Notes: generated from the letters alone by a model not told the origin. Shown: positions 43,810-52,501, numbered from the stretch's first letter. The stretch: 64,000 nt of DNA from Spirochaetota bacterium (GCA_018262985.1 JADFDI010000009.1:50681-114680), one strand, 5' to 3'. Numbers and translations: made by a program.

Positions 43810-44261
43810 ACAGGATAGCCGTGAGCGCCGAAGGACTCGAGCCGCCTCCGTGGACGGACAGGCTCCGCGCCTTCGCCCTCTCCGCGCTCGACGCCCTCGC
43901 CATCGACGGCTGGGACGTCTCCGTGCTGCTCTGCGACGACGCCTTCATGGCCGACCTGAACGCGCGCTATCGCGGCAAGGAGGGGCCGACCGACGTCCTG
44001 TCCTTCGAACTGGGTGATACCTGGGACGACGGCGAGGCGGGCGCCCGCTTCCTGGCCGGCGACATCGCCATATCGCTGGAGACCCTGCCGCGGAACGCCG
44101 CGGAGTTCGGCGTGTCCGAGGACGAGGAGCTCAGGCGCCTCGTCGTCCACGGCCTGCTCCATCTGTCGGGCCTCGACCACGCGACGAACGACGCGGGCGA
44201 GCCCATGCTCGCGCGACAGGAGGAAGTGCTCGCTTCCCTGTCCGGGGAGCGGATACTGTGA
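43806..44261 (+). CDS. ybeY: Endoribonuclease YbeY (rRNA maturation factor)
   Basis: About 151 residues, normal for YbeY. The zinc motif HGxLHLxGxDH is exact (VVHGLLHLSGLDHATNDAGEPMLARQEEVLASL), preceded by the conserved DDAFMADLNARYRGKEGPTDVLSFEL and GDIAISLETLPRNAAEFG. It trims the 3' end of 16S rRNA and takes part in ribosome quality control. Its start overlaps the pgpH-like stop (ATGA) and its stop overlaps the next gene (GTGA), so it lies in the middle of a tightly coupled operon. Confidence 0.97.
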   Translation: MNRIAVSAEGLEPPPWTDRLRAFALSALDALAIDGWDVSVLLCDDAFMADLNARYRGKEGPTDVLSFELGDTWDDGEAGARFLAGDIAISLETLPRNAAEFGVSEDEELRRLVVHGLLHLSGLDHATNDAGEPMLARQEEVLASLSGERIL

Positions 44262-45064
44262 ACCTCGGCGATCGCATCCGGGCCGCGCTGGCCCGGGGAC
44301 GCGGGAAGGGACCGCAGGCGGAGAACGCCGTCGACGAGGCCGAATCCGTGGCCGAGCGCCGGGACATGATCCGCGGCGTCGAGGAGCTCTCCGAGACGAC
44401 GGTCAAGGAGATCATGGTGCCCCGCGTCGACGCGGTGTTCCTGCCCATCGACGTCACGCGGGACGAGCTGCTGGAAACCGTGATCGAATGCGGCCACTCG
44501 CGCATCCCCATCTACCGCGACACCATCGACCGCGTCGAGGGCGTCCTCTACGTCAAGGACCTGCTCAAGGCGGTAATCCGCGGCGACGACCCCATCGACC
44601 TCGAGGCGGTCGTCCGCAAGCCCTTCTTCGTGCCCGACTCGAAGCGGATCGACAGCCTGCTCCGCGAGTTCCGTCGGCGCCACGTCCACATCGCCATCGC
44701 CATCGACGAGTACGGCGGGGTTTCCGGGCTGATCTGCCTCGAGGACATCATCGAGGAGATCGTCGGCGACATCCAGGACGAGTTCGACGACGAGCGCGAG
44801 GACGTCGTGACCATCGGCGAGGGCATCTGGATCGTGGACGGCAGGCTCAACCTGGCGGACCTCAACGAGGAGCTCGGCCTCGGACTGCCCGACGACGAGT
44901 TCGACACCCTGGGCGGCTTCGTCTTCGACCTGTTCGGCAAGATTCCCGCCCGCTACGAGAAGGCGGCCTGGCGCGATCTCGATTTCATCATCCAGGACAT
45001 GGACGGCCACAAGGTCGACTCGGTGAAGATAGTCCGCCGCAAGCCCGAGGGGGGAACCCCGTGA
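44258..45064 (+). CDS. CBS-domain protein, CorC/HlyC family (YbeX-like)
   Basis: A 268-residue soluble protein from a GTG overlapping the ybeY stop. The tandem CBS pair occupies about 45-175 (ETTVKEIMVPRVDAVFLPIDVTRDELLETVIECGHSRIPIYRDTIDRVEGVLYVKDLLKAVI... HVHIAIAIDEYGGVSGLICLEDIIEEIVGDIQDEFDDE), followed by the CorC_HlyC transporter-associated domain (GIWIVDGRLNLADLNEELGLGLPDDEFDTLGGFVFDLFGKIPA). It lacks the membrane DUF21 domain, as YbeX does. YbeX proteins are linked to ribosome metabolism and magnesium homeostasis; location next to ybeY supports that role. Confidence 0.93.
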   Translation: MNLGDRIRAALARGRGKGPQAENAVDEAESVAERRDMIRGVEELSETTVKEIMVPRVDAVFLPIDVTRDELLETVIECGHSRIPIYRDTIDRVEGVLYVKDLLKAVIRGDDPIDLEAVVRKPFFVPDSKRIDSLLREFRRRHVHIAIAIDEYGGVSGLICLEDIIEEIVGDIQDEFDDEREDVVTIGEGIWIVDGRLNLADLNEELGLGLPDDEFDTLGGFVFDLFGKIPARYEKAAWRDLDFIIQDMDGHKVDSVKIVRRKPEGGTP

Positions 45065-47064
45065 GCGGCCGGCCCTTGCGGACTCTCGCCGCGGCGCTCG
45101 CGCTCGCGCTCGCGACCGCCGGTCCGGCCTCGGCGCAGCTTCGTTCGGCGACTGTGCTGGCCGCCCGGGCGAACGAGCTGATGTTCGCGGGAGACTGGTA
45201 CGAGGCGGTCGAGGCCTGGCTGGCGGCCCTCGAGGCCAATCCGGCGTATTTCGAGGCCCTGCGCGGCCTCGCCTCCTGCTACCTCGAGCTCGGCGAATAC
45301 GCCCAATCGCTCGAATACGTCGCGCGCGCGCGTCCCTTCCGTTCCTCCGACGCCGCGCTCCGCAATATCGAAGGCTTCGCGCTCATCGGGCTCGACCGCC
45401 TCGACGAGGCCCGCGCGGCCTTCCAGGCGACCCTCGCGGGCCTGCCCAACGACCTCGAGGCCCGCTTCGGGCTCGCCCTGCTGGACCTGCGCGCCGGAAG
45501 GTCGGCGGACGCCCGCGGGCGCTTCGAGGACGCGCTTCGGATCGAGCCGAGGAACGCCCGCGCCCTGCTTTCCCTCGCCTTGGTCGCCCTCGACTCGGGC
45601 GCCCTGCGCGAGGCGCGGATCCGCATCGACGAGGCGCTACGCCACCACGCCGAGGAGGCCCGCGCCTGGTACGTGGCCGCCAGGGTCTCGCTCGCCGAGG
45701 GGAACCCCGCCGAGGCCGCGGCGCACGCCGCGACCGCGCTCGAGCTCGACCCCTCGGACGCGGACGCCCGCGCCCTCCTGGCATCGATCCGCCAGCGTTC
45801 CGGCGACTACGCGGGCGCCGCCGCCCTGATGGAGGCCGCGGTCAAGGCTAACCGCGACGACGCCCTGGCCTGGTACGCCCTCGGGCGCGCCCGCGCCGCC
45901 TCGGGCGACGCCGCCCGCGCCCTGTCGGCCTACCAGGCGGCCATCCGCATCCGCCCCGACGACGAGATCGTCCGATTGGCGGCGGAGGACCTCGTCATGG
46001 AGAGCACCCCGCTCGAGGATCCCTCGCGCTCCGCGTGGGCGGACTGGCGCTTCGCCCGCGCGGCCTCGTTCCAGTCGCTCCGCGAGTACGAGAGGGCCAT
46101 CGCGGAGTTCCGTCGTGCCCTGCGGCTCTACCCCTACGCCGCCGCGGGGCGCAAGGCCTACGCCGAGCTTCTCCGCCTGCGCGGCCTCGACGGCTCCTAC
46201 CTCGCGGAACTCGAGTTCCTCGAGGAGCTCGGCAAGGCCGACCGCGACTCCCGCGACAAGGCCGAGTCGTGGCGCTCGCTCCTCGCCGATTCCGTGGCGT
46301 TCCGTTGGCGCGTGGACCAGTTCGCACTCCCGAAGCGGCCCTACCGGCTCGTTATAGCCATCGACCCGGCGACCTTCTCCACCCTGCATCCGGACGCCGA
46401 GGCCGTCGCGGCTTCCTTGTTCCGTTCCGCGTTTTCCGCGTCCGGCCTGGTCCGGGTCGAGGCGCGCATCGTGCGCGCGCCCGATTTCGCGGGAGCGTGG
46501 CGCGCCGCCCGCGAGCTCGTCGCGGACTACCTGGCCATCGTCAGCTTCCGCGAGACCTCGCGCGAATGCTCGCTTTCCGTCGCCCTCCACTCGGCGCGCA
46601 CCGGATCGCCCTCCGCGAGCTTCCGGTCCGTGCGCTCCGGCAACGACCGCGTGCAGCGCGTCGCCGAGCGGGTCGCGCTCCGCGTCCTGGAGTCCCTCGA
46701 GATCCGCGGCTCCCTCCTCGCGCGCGAGCGCGAACGCGTGCTCATCGATCTCGGCGCCCTCGACGGCGTCGCCGCCGGCGACGAGCTCGTCGTCTACCGC
46801 AAGGGCGACGTCGCTCTTCCCGCCTCCGGCCTCGTCCTCGCCCGCCCGCCCTCCGGCCCGATCGCGACGATCACCGTGACGACGGTCGACGAGGAAGTCT
46901 CCGAGGGAATCCTGAAGAGCGCGGGGTGGTTCGACCGCGTCAACGTGGGGGACGCGGTGCTCCGCGCCGCGAAGCCCGACGCGGCGGCGCCGCCCGCGGC
47001 TTCGTCGGCCGCGGCGGAGCCCGTGTACACGGGCCTCTTCGACGAGGTCTCGGGGCTGCGCTAG
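45061..47064 (+). CDS. Secreted tetratricopeptide-repeat protein
   Basis: About 667 residues from a GTG overlapping the CBS gene stop (GTGA). A signal peptide (LRTLAAALALALATAGPASAQ) is followed by at least eight TPR-like repeats to about residue 360 (ANELMFAGDWYEAVEAWLAALEANPAYFEALRGLASCYLELGEY..., ALSAYQAAIRIRPDDE). A second domain (about 430-570) has the RLVIAIDPATFSTLHPDAEAVAASLF...VADYLAIVSFRET pattern. A small beta domain ends the protein (ERERVLIDLGALDGVAAGDELVVYRKGDVALPASGLV). Probably a periplasmic scaffold. The last gene of the phoH operon; function unknown. Confidence 0.8.
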   Translation: MSGRPLRTLAAALALALATAGPASAQLRSATVLAARANELMFAGDWYEAVEAWLAALEANPAYFEALRGLASCYLELGEYAQSLEYVARARPFRSSDAALRNIEGFALIGLDRLDEARAAFQATLAGLPNDLEARFGLALLDLRAGRSADARGRFEDALRIEPRNARALLSLALVALDSGALREARIRIDEALRHHAEEARAWYVAARVSLAEGNPAEAAAHAATALELDPSDADARALLASIRQRSGDYAGAAALMEAAVKANRDDALAWYALGRARAASGDAARALSAYQAAIRIRPDDEIVRLAAEDLVMESTPLEDPSRSAWADWRFARAASFQSLREYERAIAEFRRALRLYPYAAAGRKAYAELLRLRGLDGSYLAELEFLEELGKADRDSRDKAESWRSLLADSVAFRWRVDQFALPKRPYRLVIAIDPATFSTLHPDAEAVAASLFRSAFSASGLVRVEARIVRAPDFAGAWRAARELVADYLAIVSFRETSRECSLSVALHSARTGSPSASFRSVRSGNDRVQRVAERVALRVLESLEIRGSLLARERERVLIDLGALDGVAAGDELVVYRKGDVALPASGLVLARPPSGPIATITVTTVDEEVSEGILKSAGWFDRVNVGDAVLRAAKPDAAAPPAASSAAAEPVYTGLFDEVSGLR

Positions 47065-47251
47065 GATCCCCGCCCCGCGAGCTTTCCGGGAATCGCACGT
47101 ACATTCGAAAAAAGCGGCGGATAGCTTTATCAATGCCCGCCAGCGGGGGTCCTGTCGCGGCACGACACACCCCATTCGCTGACGCTCAGGGGCGCGCCGT
47201 GCCGCGCCACCCCCCGCGCTGTTGGCACGGCTCAAGCTGTCGCCGGGTATG

Positions 47252-47319
47252 CCCCACCACGCCGCCATTCCGTAACGGCGACGGGCGGGCTTCCAAGTGG
47301 AACGCCTCGACGGGCGGGT
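47252..47319 (+). repeat. 68-bp direct repeat, copy 1
   Basis: Begins CCCCACCACGCCGCCATTCC and ends CTCGACGGGCGGGT. It agrees with copy 2 at roughly 62 of 68 positions by eye. Confidence 0.8.
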
Positions 47320-47331
47320 CAATCGGGAGAT

Positions 47332-47382
47332 CGCCGAAGGCGCTCCGCGCCTTCGGCGCCGCGACCGCTCGAGGCGGTCGCG
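47332..47382. repeat. Double hairpin, block A
   Basis: Two adjacent perfect hairpins: CGCCGAAGGCG-ctccg-CGCCTTCGGCG (47332-47358) and CGCGACCGC-tcgag-GCGGTCGCG (47360-47382). The same pair in the opposite order and orientation occurs at 56132-56183. Confidence 0.75.
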
Positions 47383-47410
47383 CCCCGCGTATCGGTCGAC
47401 CCCATCGCAT

Positions 47411-47478
47411 CCCCACCACGCCGCCATTCCGTAACGGCGCGGGGCGGGCTTCGAAGCGGAGCGCCTCGACGGGCGAGT
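47411..47478 (+). repeat. 68-bp direct repeat, copy 2
   Basis: Second copy of the 68-bp unit, starting 159 bp after copy 1, with the double hairpin between the copies. Confidence 0.8.
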
Positions 47479-47605
47479 GAAATGCTCCCCCATCGCTTCG
47501 AAGACGGTAACGCAATCGCGCGCAAGCGTCACGGGCGAAGCGCCCGCAGTAACGCGCGGCCGGAAATGCCGCCGCCCGCCGGAATGGCGGCGTGAAAGAT
47601 TGCCG

Positions 47606-47732
47606 ACCCGGCGCAGCGCCTCGCGGAACCGTGCGGGACGGCGGGTGACGAGCGAACGCGCGGACCACCCCCGGAGCGGGGTGGCCTGTGCGTTCGCTCG
47701 TCAGGACCCGCCCCGAACAGCTCCGATGACGC
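47606..47732 (-). repeat. 127-bp structured element, copy A (inverted)
   Basis: Read on the minus strand this matches copy B at 55531-55656 over its full length. The core is a perfect 14-bp stem TGACGAGCGAACGC / GCGTTCGCTCGTCA (47646-47659 and 47690-47703) with an inner hairpin CCACCCC / GGGGTGG. The flank (complement) TCGTCACCCGCCGTCCCGC...TCCGCGAGGCGCT is nearly identical to copy B. Confidence 0.8.
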
Positions 47733-47858
47733 CCCCCGCCGCGCGGCATTTCTTCCCGTCCCTTTCCCGCGCGCGACGCTAGTTCCGATCCGCATGTTCA
47801 TGCGCCGCGCCTCGCTCTTTATGCAGAAACTCCATTCGCGCCACTTTTATCATTTACC

Positions 47859-47887
47859 TTGCCGGAATTCGGGAACGGGTTTACAAT
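47859..47887 (+). promoter_or_regulatory. Predicted promoter of gdhA
   Basis: TTGCCG, 17-bp spacer, TACAAT; strong by the pattern seen elsewhere in this window. It leaves a leader of about 87 nt before the ATG at 47981, with AGGAGGGCAC as ribosome site. Confidence 0.65.
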
Positions 47888-47980
47888 TCCTTCGCGGCGC
47901 CGCGAGCGGTCTTCCGGGCAATCCGGAGCACCCCGACGGCGCCGCGACCACGTACAACACGTATCGCGTCAGGAGGGCAC

Positions 47981-49327
47981 ATGAACGCCTATATCAAGGA
48001 AGTCCTGGACGGCCTCAAGGCCCGCTATCCTTGGGAAACCGAATTCCTCCAGGCCGCCGAAGAGGTCCTCGAGTCCATCGAGCCCCTCATCGAGGCCGAG
48101 CCCAAGTACAAGGCCCAGCGCATCCTCGACCGGATCGTCGAACCCGAGCGCACGGTCATGTTCAAGGTGCCCTGGATGGACGACAAGGGCGAGTACCACG
48201 TCAACCGCGGCTACCGCGTCCAGTTCAACTCCGCCATCGGCCCGTACAAGGGCGGCATCCGCTTCCATCCGAAAGTGACGCTCTCGACCCTGAAGTTCCT
48301 CGGCTTCGAGCAGACCTTCAAGAACTCGCTCACCAGCCTCCCCATGGGCGGCGGCAAGGGTGGCGCGGACTTCGACCCGAACGGCAAGAGCGACAACGAG
48401 ATCATGCGCTTCTGCCAGAGCTTCGTCACCGAGCTCTTCCGCCACATCGGCCCCGACACCGACGTGCCCGCGGGCGACATCGGCGTGGGCGGCCGCGAGG
48501 TCGGCTACATGTTCGGCCAGTACAAGCGCCTCGCCAACGAGTTCACCGGCACCTTCACCGGCAAGGGCCTCTCCTTCGGCGGCTCCCTCGTGCGCCCCGA
48601 GGCCACCGGCTTCGGCGCCGTCTACTTCGCCGAGGAGATGCTCAAGACGAAGGGCGACAGCCTCAAGGGCAAGACCGTCTCCGTCTCCGGCTTCGGCAAC
48701 GTAGCCTGGGGCGCCTGCATCAAGGCCAGCCAGCTCGGCGCCAAGGTCGTCACCATCTCCGGCCCCGACGGCTACGTCCACGACCCGGACGGCATCGGCA
48801 CCCAGGAGAAGTGGGACTATCTGACCGAGATGCTCGTCATCGACCGCAACAAGGTGGAGACCTACGCGAAGAAGTACAAGAACGCCAAGTTCTTCGCCGG
48901 CAAGAAGCCCTGGGAGCAGAAGGTCGACATCGCCATGCCCTGCGCCATCCAGAACGAGCTCAACGGCGAGGACGCCAAGACCCTCGTCGCCAACGGCGTG
49001 AAGATCGTCGTCGAGGTCTCGAACATGGGCTGCACCCCCGAGGCCTGGAAGCTCTTCATCGAGAAGAAGATCCCCTTCGCGCCCGGCAAGGCCGCGAACG
49101 CGGGCGGCGTCGCCACCTCCGGCATCGAGATGAGCCAGAACTCCATGCGCCTCTCGTGGACCGCCGAGGAAGTCGACCAGAAGCTCCACGCCATCATGGT
49201 CAACATCCACAAGGCCGCCTACGAAACCGCGAAGCAGTACGGCTTCGAGGGCAACTACGTCGTCGGCGCCAACATCGCCGGCTTCAAGAAGGTCGCCGAC
49301 GCCATGATCGCGCAGGGCCTCGTGTAA
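47981..49327 (+). CDS. gdhA: Glutamate dehydrogenase, hexameric NADP-type
   Basis: A 448-residue protein, the length of hexameric bacterial GDH (GDH-I). The substrate site segment GGIRFHPKVTLSTLKFLGFEQTFKNSLTSLPMGGGKGGADFDPNGKSDNEIMRFCQSFVTELFRHIGPDTDVPAGDIGVGGREVGYMFGQYK carries the catalytic Lys (PMGGGKGG) and Asp. The Rossmann domain has VSVSGFGNVAWGACIKASQLGAKVVTISG. The C-terminus KAANAGGVATSGIEMSQNSMRLSWTAEEVDQKL is characteristic. It interconverts 2-oxoglutarate plus ammonium with glutamate, the main nitrogen entry reaction here since no GS/GOGAT gene is present in the window. Monocistronic with its own promoter and terminator. Codon usage is highly biased, suggesting strong expression. 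Confidence 0.98.
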   Translation: MNAYIKEVLDGLKARYPWETEFLQAAEEVLESIEPLIEAEPKYKAQRILDRIVEPERTVMFKVPWMDDKGEYHVNRGYRVQFNSAIGPYKGGIRFHPKVTLSTLKFLGFEQTFKNSLTSLPMGGGKGGADFDPNGKSDNEIMRFCQSFVTELFRHIGPDTDVPAGDIGVGGREVGYMFGQYKRLANEFTGTFTGKGLSFGGSLVRPEATGFGAVYFAEEMLKTKGDSLKGKTVSVSGFGNVAWGACIKASQLGAKVVTISGPDGYVHDPDGIGTQEKWDYLTEMLVIDRNKVETYAKKYKNAKFFAGKKPWEQKVDIAMPCAIQNELNGEDAKTLVANGVKIVVEVSNMGCTPEAWKLFIEKKIPFAPGKAANAGGVATSGIEMSQNSMRLSWTAEEVDQKLHAIMVNIHKAAYETAKQYGFEGNYVVGANIAGFKKVADAMIAQGLV

Positions 49328-49350
49328 GCGCGAAACCCCCATCGATCGAG

Positions 49351-49376
49351 GGCCGTCCCGGAAGGGGCGGCCTTTT
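49351..49376 (+). terminator. Rho-independent terminator of gdhA
   Basis: Stem GGCCGTCCC / GGGGCGGCC with one G-T pair and a GGAA tetraloop, followed by TTTT CG TTT. Confidence 0.85.
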
Positions 49377-49600
49377 CGTTTCCCGCGCGTTCGGGATAGG
49401 GACGGGGGAAATAGGCGCCGGGGCCTCGAGCTCGCTTCGACTTCCCTTGGGCGGCGGGCCGCGTTTTCCGGCTCGGGCGGCGGTTCTCGCCTCTGGCGAT
49501 GGCGGCGACGCAGCCGGCAGGCGGCTTCGTCGATGCCCCGAACCGCCGTCGGGGTGAGCTTGTCCGGGCGCCGGCTCCCGCGCCGGCTCCGGAACCGGCT
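49377..49600. other. Intergenic sequence between gdhA and the CPBP operon
   Basis: GC-rich spacer of the two convergent units. Near its right end the unit GCCGGCTCC is repeated (49571-49600 area), forming a possible stem for the minus-strand operon terminator. No gene is supported. Confidence 0.35.
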
Positions 49601-50653
49601 CTACAGCTTGAACGTGAGGCCGATCATCATGGTCCGCTCGTTGATCGAGAAACCCGCCTCGTTCGGCACGCCGCCCTGGGCCAGCCAGTCGATGAAGAAG
49701 ACGAGCACGTCGCTCGCGGCGTGGGCGGCCACCGCGTACTCGAGGCCGTGCCATTCGTACAGGTACTGGAACCAGAAGGCCTGCGCGAACGAGAGCGCGG
49801 TCTTGAGGAGCAGTCGGCCGACCGGCATGGCCTTGAGCTCGTCCCACTGCTGGGGAAAGTGCGAGAAGGTGAACCACGAGGCGTCGAGGAGCTTGGCGGG
49901 CCACTCGCCGAGCCGGGTCGAGAGCTCCTCGTAGTACGTGCCGCGGTAGAGGGCTTCCTCGCCGACGCCGGTCATGACGAAGTTCGGCACCTGGAGGAGC
50001 AGCATGAGAGCGACGCCCGCCCAGACGGGGAACTCCCGGTCGCCGAGGAAGGCCGATCCTGTGTCCCAGACCGCCTCGCCCGGCGCCGCGCCGAGCGCCG
50101 AGACGGCGGCGAAGGCGCCCATCGAGGCCACGTAGCCCCAGACGGGCCAGGGGGCGTAGCTCGCGGGCTTGAAGGGGGCGAGCGCGAGTTCGCCGAAGGA
50201 AGCGCGCGCGATCCCGGCCGCGTAGCCCGGGTCCTCCGAAAGGGCCCGGATATCGGCGTAGCCCGAGTACGTCGCGTACATGGAGAGCTTGTGCGCCGAA
50301 TTGAACAGGAGCGGCGTCGCGAGGTTCGTGCCGAAGGCGAGCTCGTTGGCGACGAAGGCGAGGGAGAGGCCGAGCTGGGCCCCGGCGAGCGGCCAGGCGT
50401 CCCGGGTCCCGAACGCGAGTCCGACGCCCGCTTGGGCTCCCGCGGTGCCGAGCAGGGCCCAGGGCAGCCAGGCTTCGCCGTAGGCGAAGGACTCGAACAC
50501 CGTGGCGGCCTGGAGCGCGCCCGACGCGGCCAGATATCCGGCGAGGTCCGCGTCGTCCGTCGCTTGCGCCGCGGCGGAAGGGAGCGCCGTAACCGCGACC
50601 ATGGCCGCGAGGACGCGCGCGACCGCGGCGGGGCGACCGGCGCGCATGCTCAC
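49601..50653 (-). CDS. CPBP-family intramembrane metalloprotease (CAAX protease-like)
   Basis: A 350-residue protein. A GTG at 50653 overlaps the preceding stop (GTGA); the ATG at 50647 is the alternative. After a signal-like N-terminus (AAMVAVTALPSAAAQ) there are several membrane helices, and the Abi/CPBP motifs appear late: FVMTGVGEEALYRGTYYEEL (the EExxxR motif), SWFTFSHFPQQW (FxxxH) and HAASDVLVFFIDWL (HxxxD/N). These form the glutamate-histidine metal site of Rce1-like proteases. The soluble first third is longer than in typical members. It may process prenylated or secreted peptides or act in envelope stress; the substrate is unknown. Last gene of a three-gene minus-strand operon. Confidence 0.85.
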   Translation of the reverse strand: MSMRAGRPAAVARVLAAMVAVTALPSAAAQATDDADLAGYLAASGALQAATVFESFAYGEAWLPWALLGTAGAQAGVGLAFGTRDAWPLAGAQLGLSLAFVANELAFGTNLATPLLFNSAHKLSMYATYSGYADIRALSEDPGYAAGIARASFGELALAPFKPASYAPWPVWGYVASMGAFAAVSALGAAPGEAVWDTGSAFLGDREFPVWAGVALMLLLQVPNFVMTGVGEEALYRGTYYEELSTRLGEWPAKLLDASWFTFSHFPQQWDELKAMPVGRLLLKTALSFAQAFWFQYLYEWHGLEYAVAAHAASDVLVFFIDWLAQGGVPNEAGFSINERTMMIGLTFKL

Positions 50654-50904
50654 TTCGCTTCGCCGTTTCCGCCCGTACGGTCTTCGAGCAGGCGGTTCAG
50701 GAAGGCGAGCTCGCCTTCGAGCTTCGCGACCCGTTCGTCGCGGTCCTCGAGCCGGGCCTCGAGCGATTCGAGCCTGCGCTCGAGCTCGCGCGTCCGCGCC
50801 GCGTCGGCCGGGGCGGCCTTCGCGCGCCGGCCGAGGTAGTCGAAGCCCGCGGCCGCGATGGTCATCAGCACGAGCCCGCCGACTATGGTCAAGGCTATTC
50901 CCAT
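50650..50904 (-). CDS. Small membrane protein with C-terminal coiled coil
   Basis: An 84-residue protein with GGAGGATCC directly before the ATG at 50904. One membrane helix (MGIALTIVGGLVLMTIAAAGFDYLGRR) precedes a charged coiled coil with heptad spacing (ARTRELERRLESLEARLEDRDERVAKLEGELAFLNRLLED). The layout resembles PspB- or LapA-like anchors of phage-shock systems, but no sequence signature confirms this. It overlaps the DUF523 gene by 10 bp and the CPBP gene by 4 bp. The track buries it inside a 240-residue ORF whose upstream part is shadow. Confidence 0.7.
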   Translation of the reverse strand: MGIALTIVGGLVLMTIAAAGFDYLGRRAKAAPADAARTRELERRLESLEARLEDRDERVAKLEGELAFLNRLLEDRTGGNGEAK

Positions 50905-51314
50905 GGATCCTCCTCGGTCCGCACCCGGACCCCTTCCGAAGCGAGCAGGGCGGCGGCGAGCCCGTCGCCTTCCACGAGGCCGTCGCCGAAGCGCCCGTCG
51001 TGGACGAGGCCCTTGCCGCACGAGGGCGAGCGGGCCTTGAGGATCGCCTCGTCGCACCCGTAGGCCCGCGCCAGGTCGAGGGTTGCGCGGGCTCCGCGGC
51101 CGAAGGCCTCGGTGAGGTCCCGGCCGTCGCGCGAAAGCACGCGGCCGCCGACGATTTCCGAGGGCTCGCGCGGGGTCGGAAGCCCGCCGAGCTGCTCGGG
51201 GCAGACGGGCAGGGCGCCGCCGCTCCGCACGAGCGCCATGACGCGCGGGTCGCTTTTCGCCGCGCCGTCGTAGCGGCAGGGGAAGCCGGCCAGGCACGCG
51301 CTCACGATCTTCAC
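50895..51314 (-). CDS. DUF523 family protein (YbbK-like)
   Basis: About 139 residues from GTG 51314, preceded by GGAAGGCGAGAG. This start gives the conserved N-terminus KIVSACLAGFPCRYDGAAKSDP; earlier in-frame ATGs only add Arg-rich sequence. The family Cys motifs are complete: SACLAGFPCRYDG, LPVCPEQLGGLPTPREPSEI and ILKARSPSCGKGLVHDGRFG. Some members are described as 2-thiouracil desulfurases using an iron-sulfur cluster; the role here is unproven. First gene of the operon with the small membrane protein and the CPBP protease. Confidence 0.9.
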   Translation of the reverse strand: MKIVSACLAGFPCRYDGAAKSDPRVMALVRSGGALPVCPEQLGGLPTPREPSEIVGGRVLSRDGRDLTEAFGRGARATLDLARAYGCDEAILKARSPSCGKGLVHDGRFGDGLVEGDGLAAALLASEGVRVRTEEDPWE

Positions 51315-51423
51315 CTCTCGCCTTCCTTCCCCGGCGCGGCGCGCCGGACGGGGCATGGTACGACGTCCGCACCGGCCGATCAAGCGGCGCGGCGGGAAAT
51401 TGGCGAGGTTCGCGCGCCGCGCC

Positions 51424-52302
51424 TCAGGCCGAGAGCATCAGGCAGCCGGCCGGATCGGCCGCTTCGGGACGAAGCTCGGCGAGGTCCAGGGGCGACGGCA
51501 CGCGCGAGAGGTCGAGGTTCCGCACGTGGAGGTAGGTCATGGTGGCAAGGATGCTCGAATGGCCGAGGAGTCGCATGACCTGGAAGACGTCGGCGCCGTC
51601 CTCGAGCAGGTGGGTGGCGAAGCTGTGCCTGAGCGCGTGGACGGATACCCGGCCGCCGAGGCCCCGCGCCCGCGCGAGGCGGTGGAAGCCCGCGCGGATC
51701 CAGTCCGTGGACACCGGCCGCGCGATATCCCCGCGCCGCGGGAAGAGGACGGTGGCGGGGCGGTGGACGGCGATGTAGCCGCGAAGGAGCTCGGCGGCCC
51801 GCCGCGACAGCACGGTGTAGCGGTCCCGGCCGTGCTTGCCGTTCCGCACGAAGACGGTGCGCCGCGCGAAGTCGACGTCGCCGAGCTCGAGCCCCGACGC
51901 CTCGGATATCCTGAGGCCGGACGAATAGATGAGCGAGAGTATCGCCTTGAGCTTGAGGCTCGCGCAACTTTCCAGCAGGCCGACCACCTCGGTCCGCGCG
52001 ATGACCCGCGGCAGGCGCCTCCGCCTCCGCGTCAGGGCCAGCTCGGGCACTTCGCGCCGCCTGCCGTGCAGGGCGTAGAAGAACTTGAGCGCCTCGAAGT
52101 AGGCGCGCACGGTCGAATCGCTCCGGCCCAGGTCGCGCAGGTGAAGGAGGAAGGCCGGGATGCCGCCGGGGCCGATTTCGAGCGGGGACGCGCCATAGTG
52201 CCGCGCGTAGAGCGCCACGCAGGACGTGTACAGCTCGATCGTGTTCGGCGAGTAGCCGCGCGTCCGCATGCAATCCACCATCTGGTCCCTCAGTATTCCC
52301 AT
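51424..52302 (-). CDS. Tyrosine recombinase / integrase
   Basis: About 292 residues. The SAM-like N-terminal domain (about 1-80: MRTRGYSPNTIELYTSCVALYARHYGASPLEI...STVRAYFEALKFFYALHG) is of the type in mobile-element integrases. The catalytic domain has every active-site residue: Arg131 in YSSGLRISEASGL, Lys156 in NGKHGRDR, His222 and Arg225 in HALRHSFATHLLEDGADVFQVM, His248 in LLGHSSILATMTYLH and Tyr257. It shows neither the integron-integrase insert nor close XerC/D sequence. It lies between two inverted hairpin blocks (47.25-47.73 and 55.53-56.19 kb); whether it acts on them is open. No adjacent att site, excisionase or cargo is recognisable. Confidence 0.9.
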   Translation of the reverse strand: MGILRDQMVDCMRTRGYSPNTIELYTSCVALYARHYGASPLEIGPGGIPAFLLHLRDLGRSDSTVRAYFEALKFFYALHGRRREVPELALTRRRRRLPRVIARTEVVGLLESCASLKLKAILSLIYSSGLRISEASGLELGDVDFARRTVFVRNGKHGRDRYTVLSRRAAELLRGYIAVHRPATVLFPRRGDIARPVSTDWIRAGFHRLARARGLGGRVSVHALRHSFATHLLEDGADVFQVMRLLGHSSILATMTYLHVRNLDLSRVPSPLDLAELRPEAADPAGCLMLSA

Positions 52303-52472
52303 GTCGCGGCCTCCCGGCGCCGGCTCGACGCCGACGCGATGGTAGCGCCGGGGGGCGCCGCCTTCGAAGCCCGCTCCGGGGCGAGATCCTGGAGGCCCGG
52401 CAGCCGCGTCCCGTTCCGGGCCGTCCGGCCGCCCTCGGTCGCGCCCTCCTTTCCCCCGTCCGCTTCCCGCCC

Positions 52473-52490
52473 TATACTCGTCCGGACGGA
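52473..52490 (+). promoter_or_regulatory. -10 box and ribosome site of the receiver/PPDK-like gene
   Basis: TATACT (52473-52478) with only a weak -35 (TTTCCC, 17 bp upstream). The sequence GGACGGAGGG that follows provides the ribosome site for the ATG at 52502. Confidence 0.4.
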
Positions 52491-52501
52491 GGGTGCGCCC
52501 C

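Larger units (their letters stand above)
47065..47858. other. Hairpin-rich noncoding block A before gdhA
   Basis: No gene is supported in this stretch: the short ORFs lack recognisable domains and start sites. It contains an imperfect dyad at 47154-47200 (GGCACG...CGTGCC), two 68-bp direct repeats, two back-to-back hairpins and a long stem-loop, described separately. It is related to the block at 55531-56190, which lies in opposite orientation. Confidence 0.6.

Noticed and set aside
47252-47478. CRISPR array
   Set aside because: Only two 68-bp repeats, too long and too few, with no cas gene in the window.
47186-47801. Several 60-190 residue ORFs in the spacer before gdhA
   Set aside because: They cross the direct repeats and hairpins, lack ribosome sites and have no recognisable protein features.
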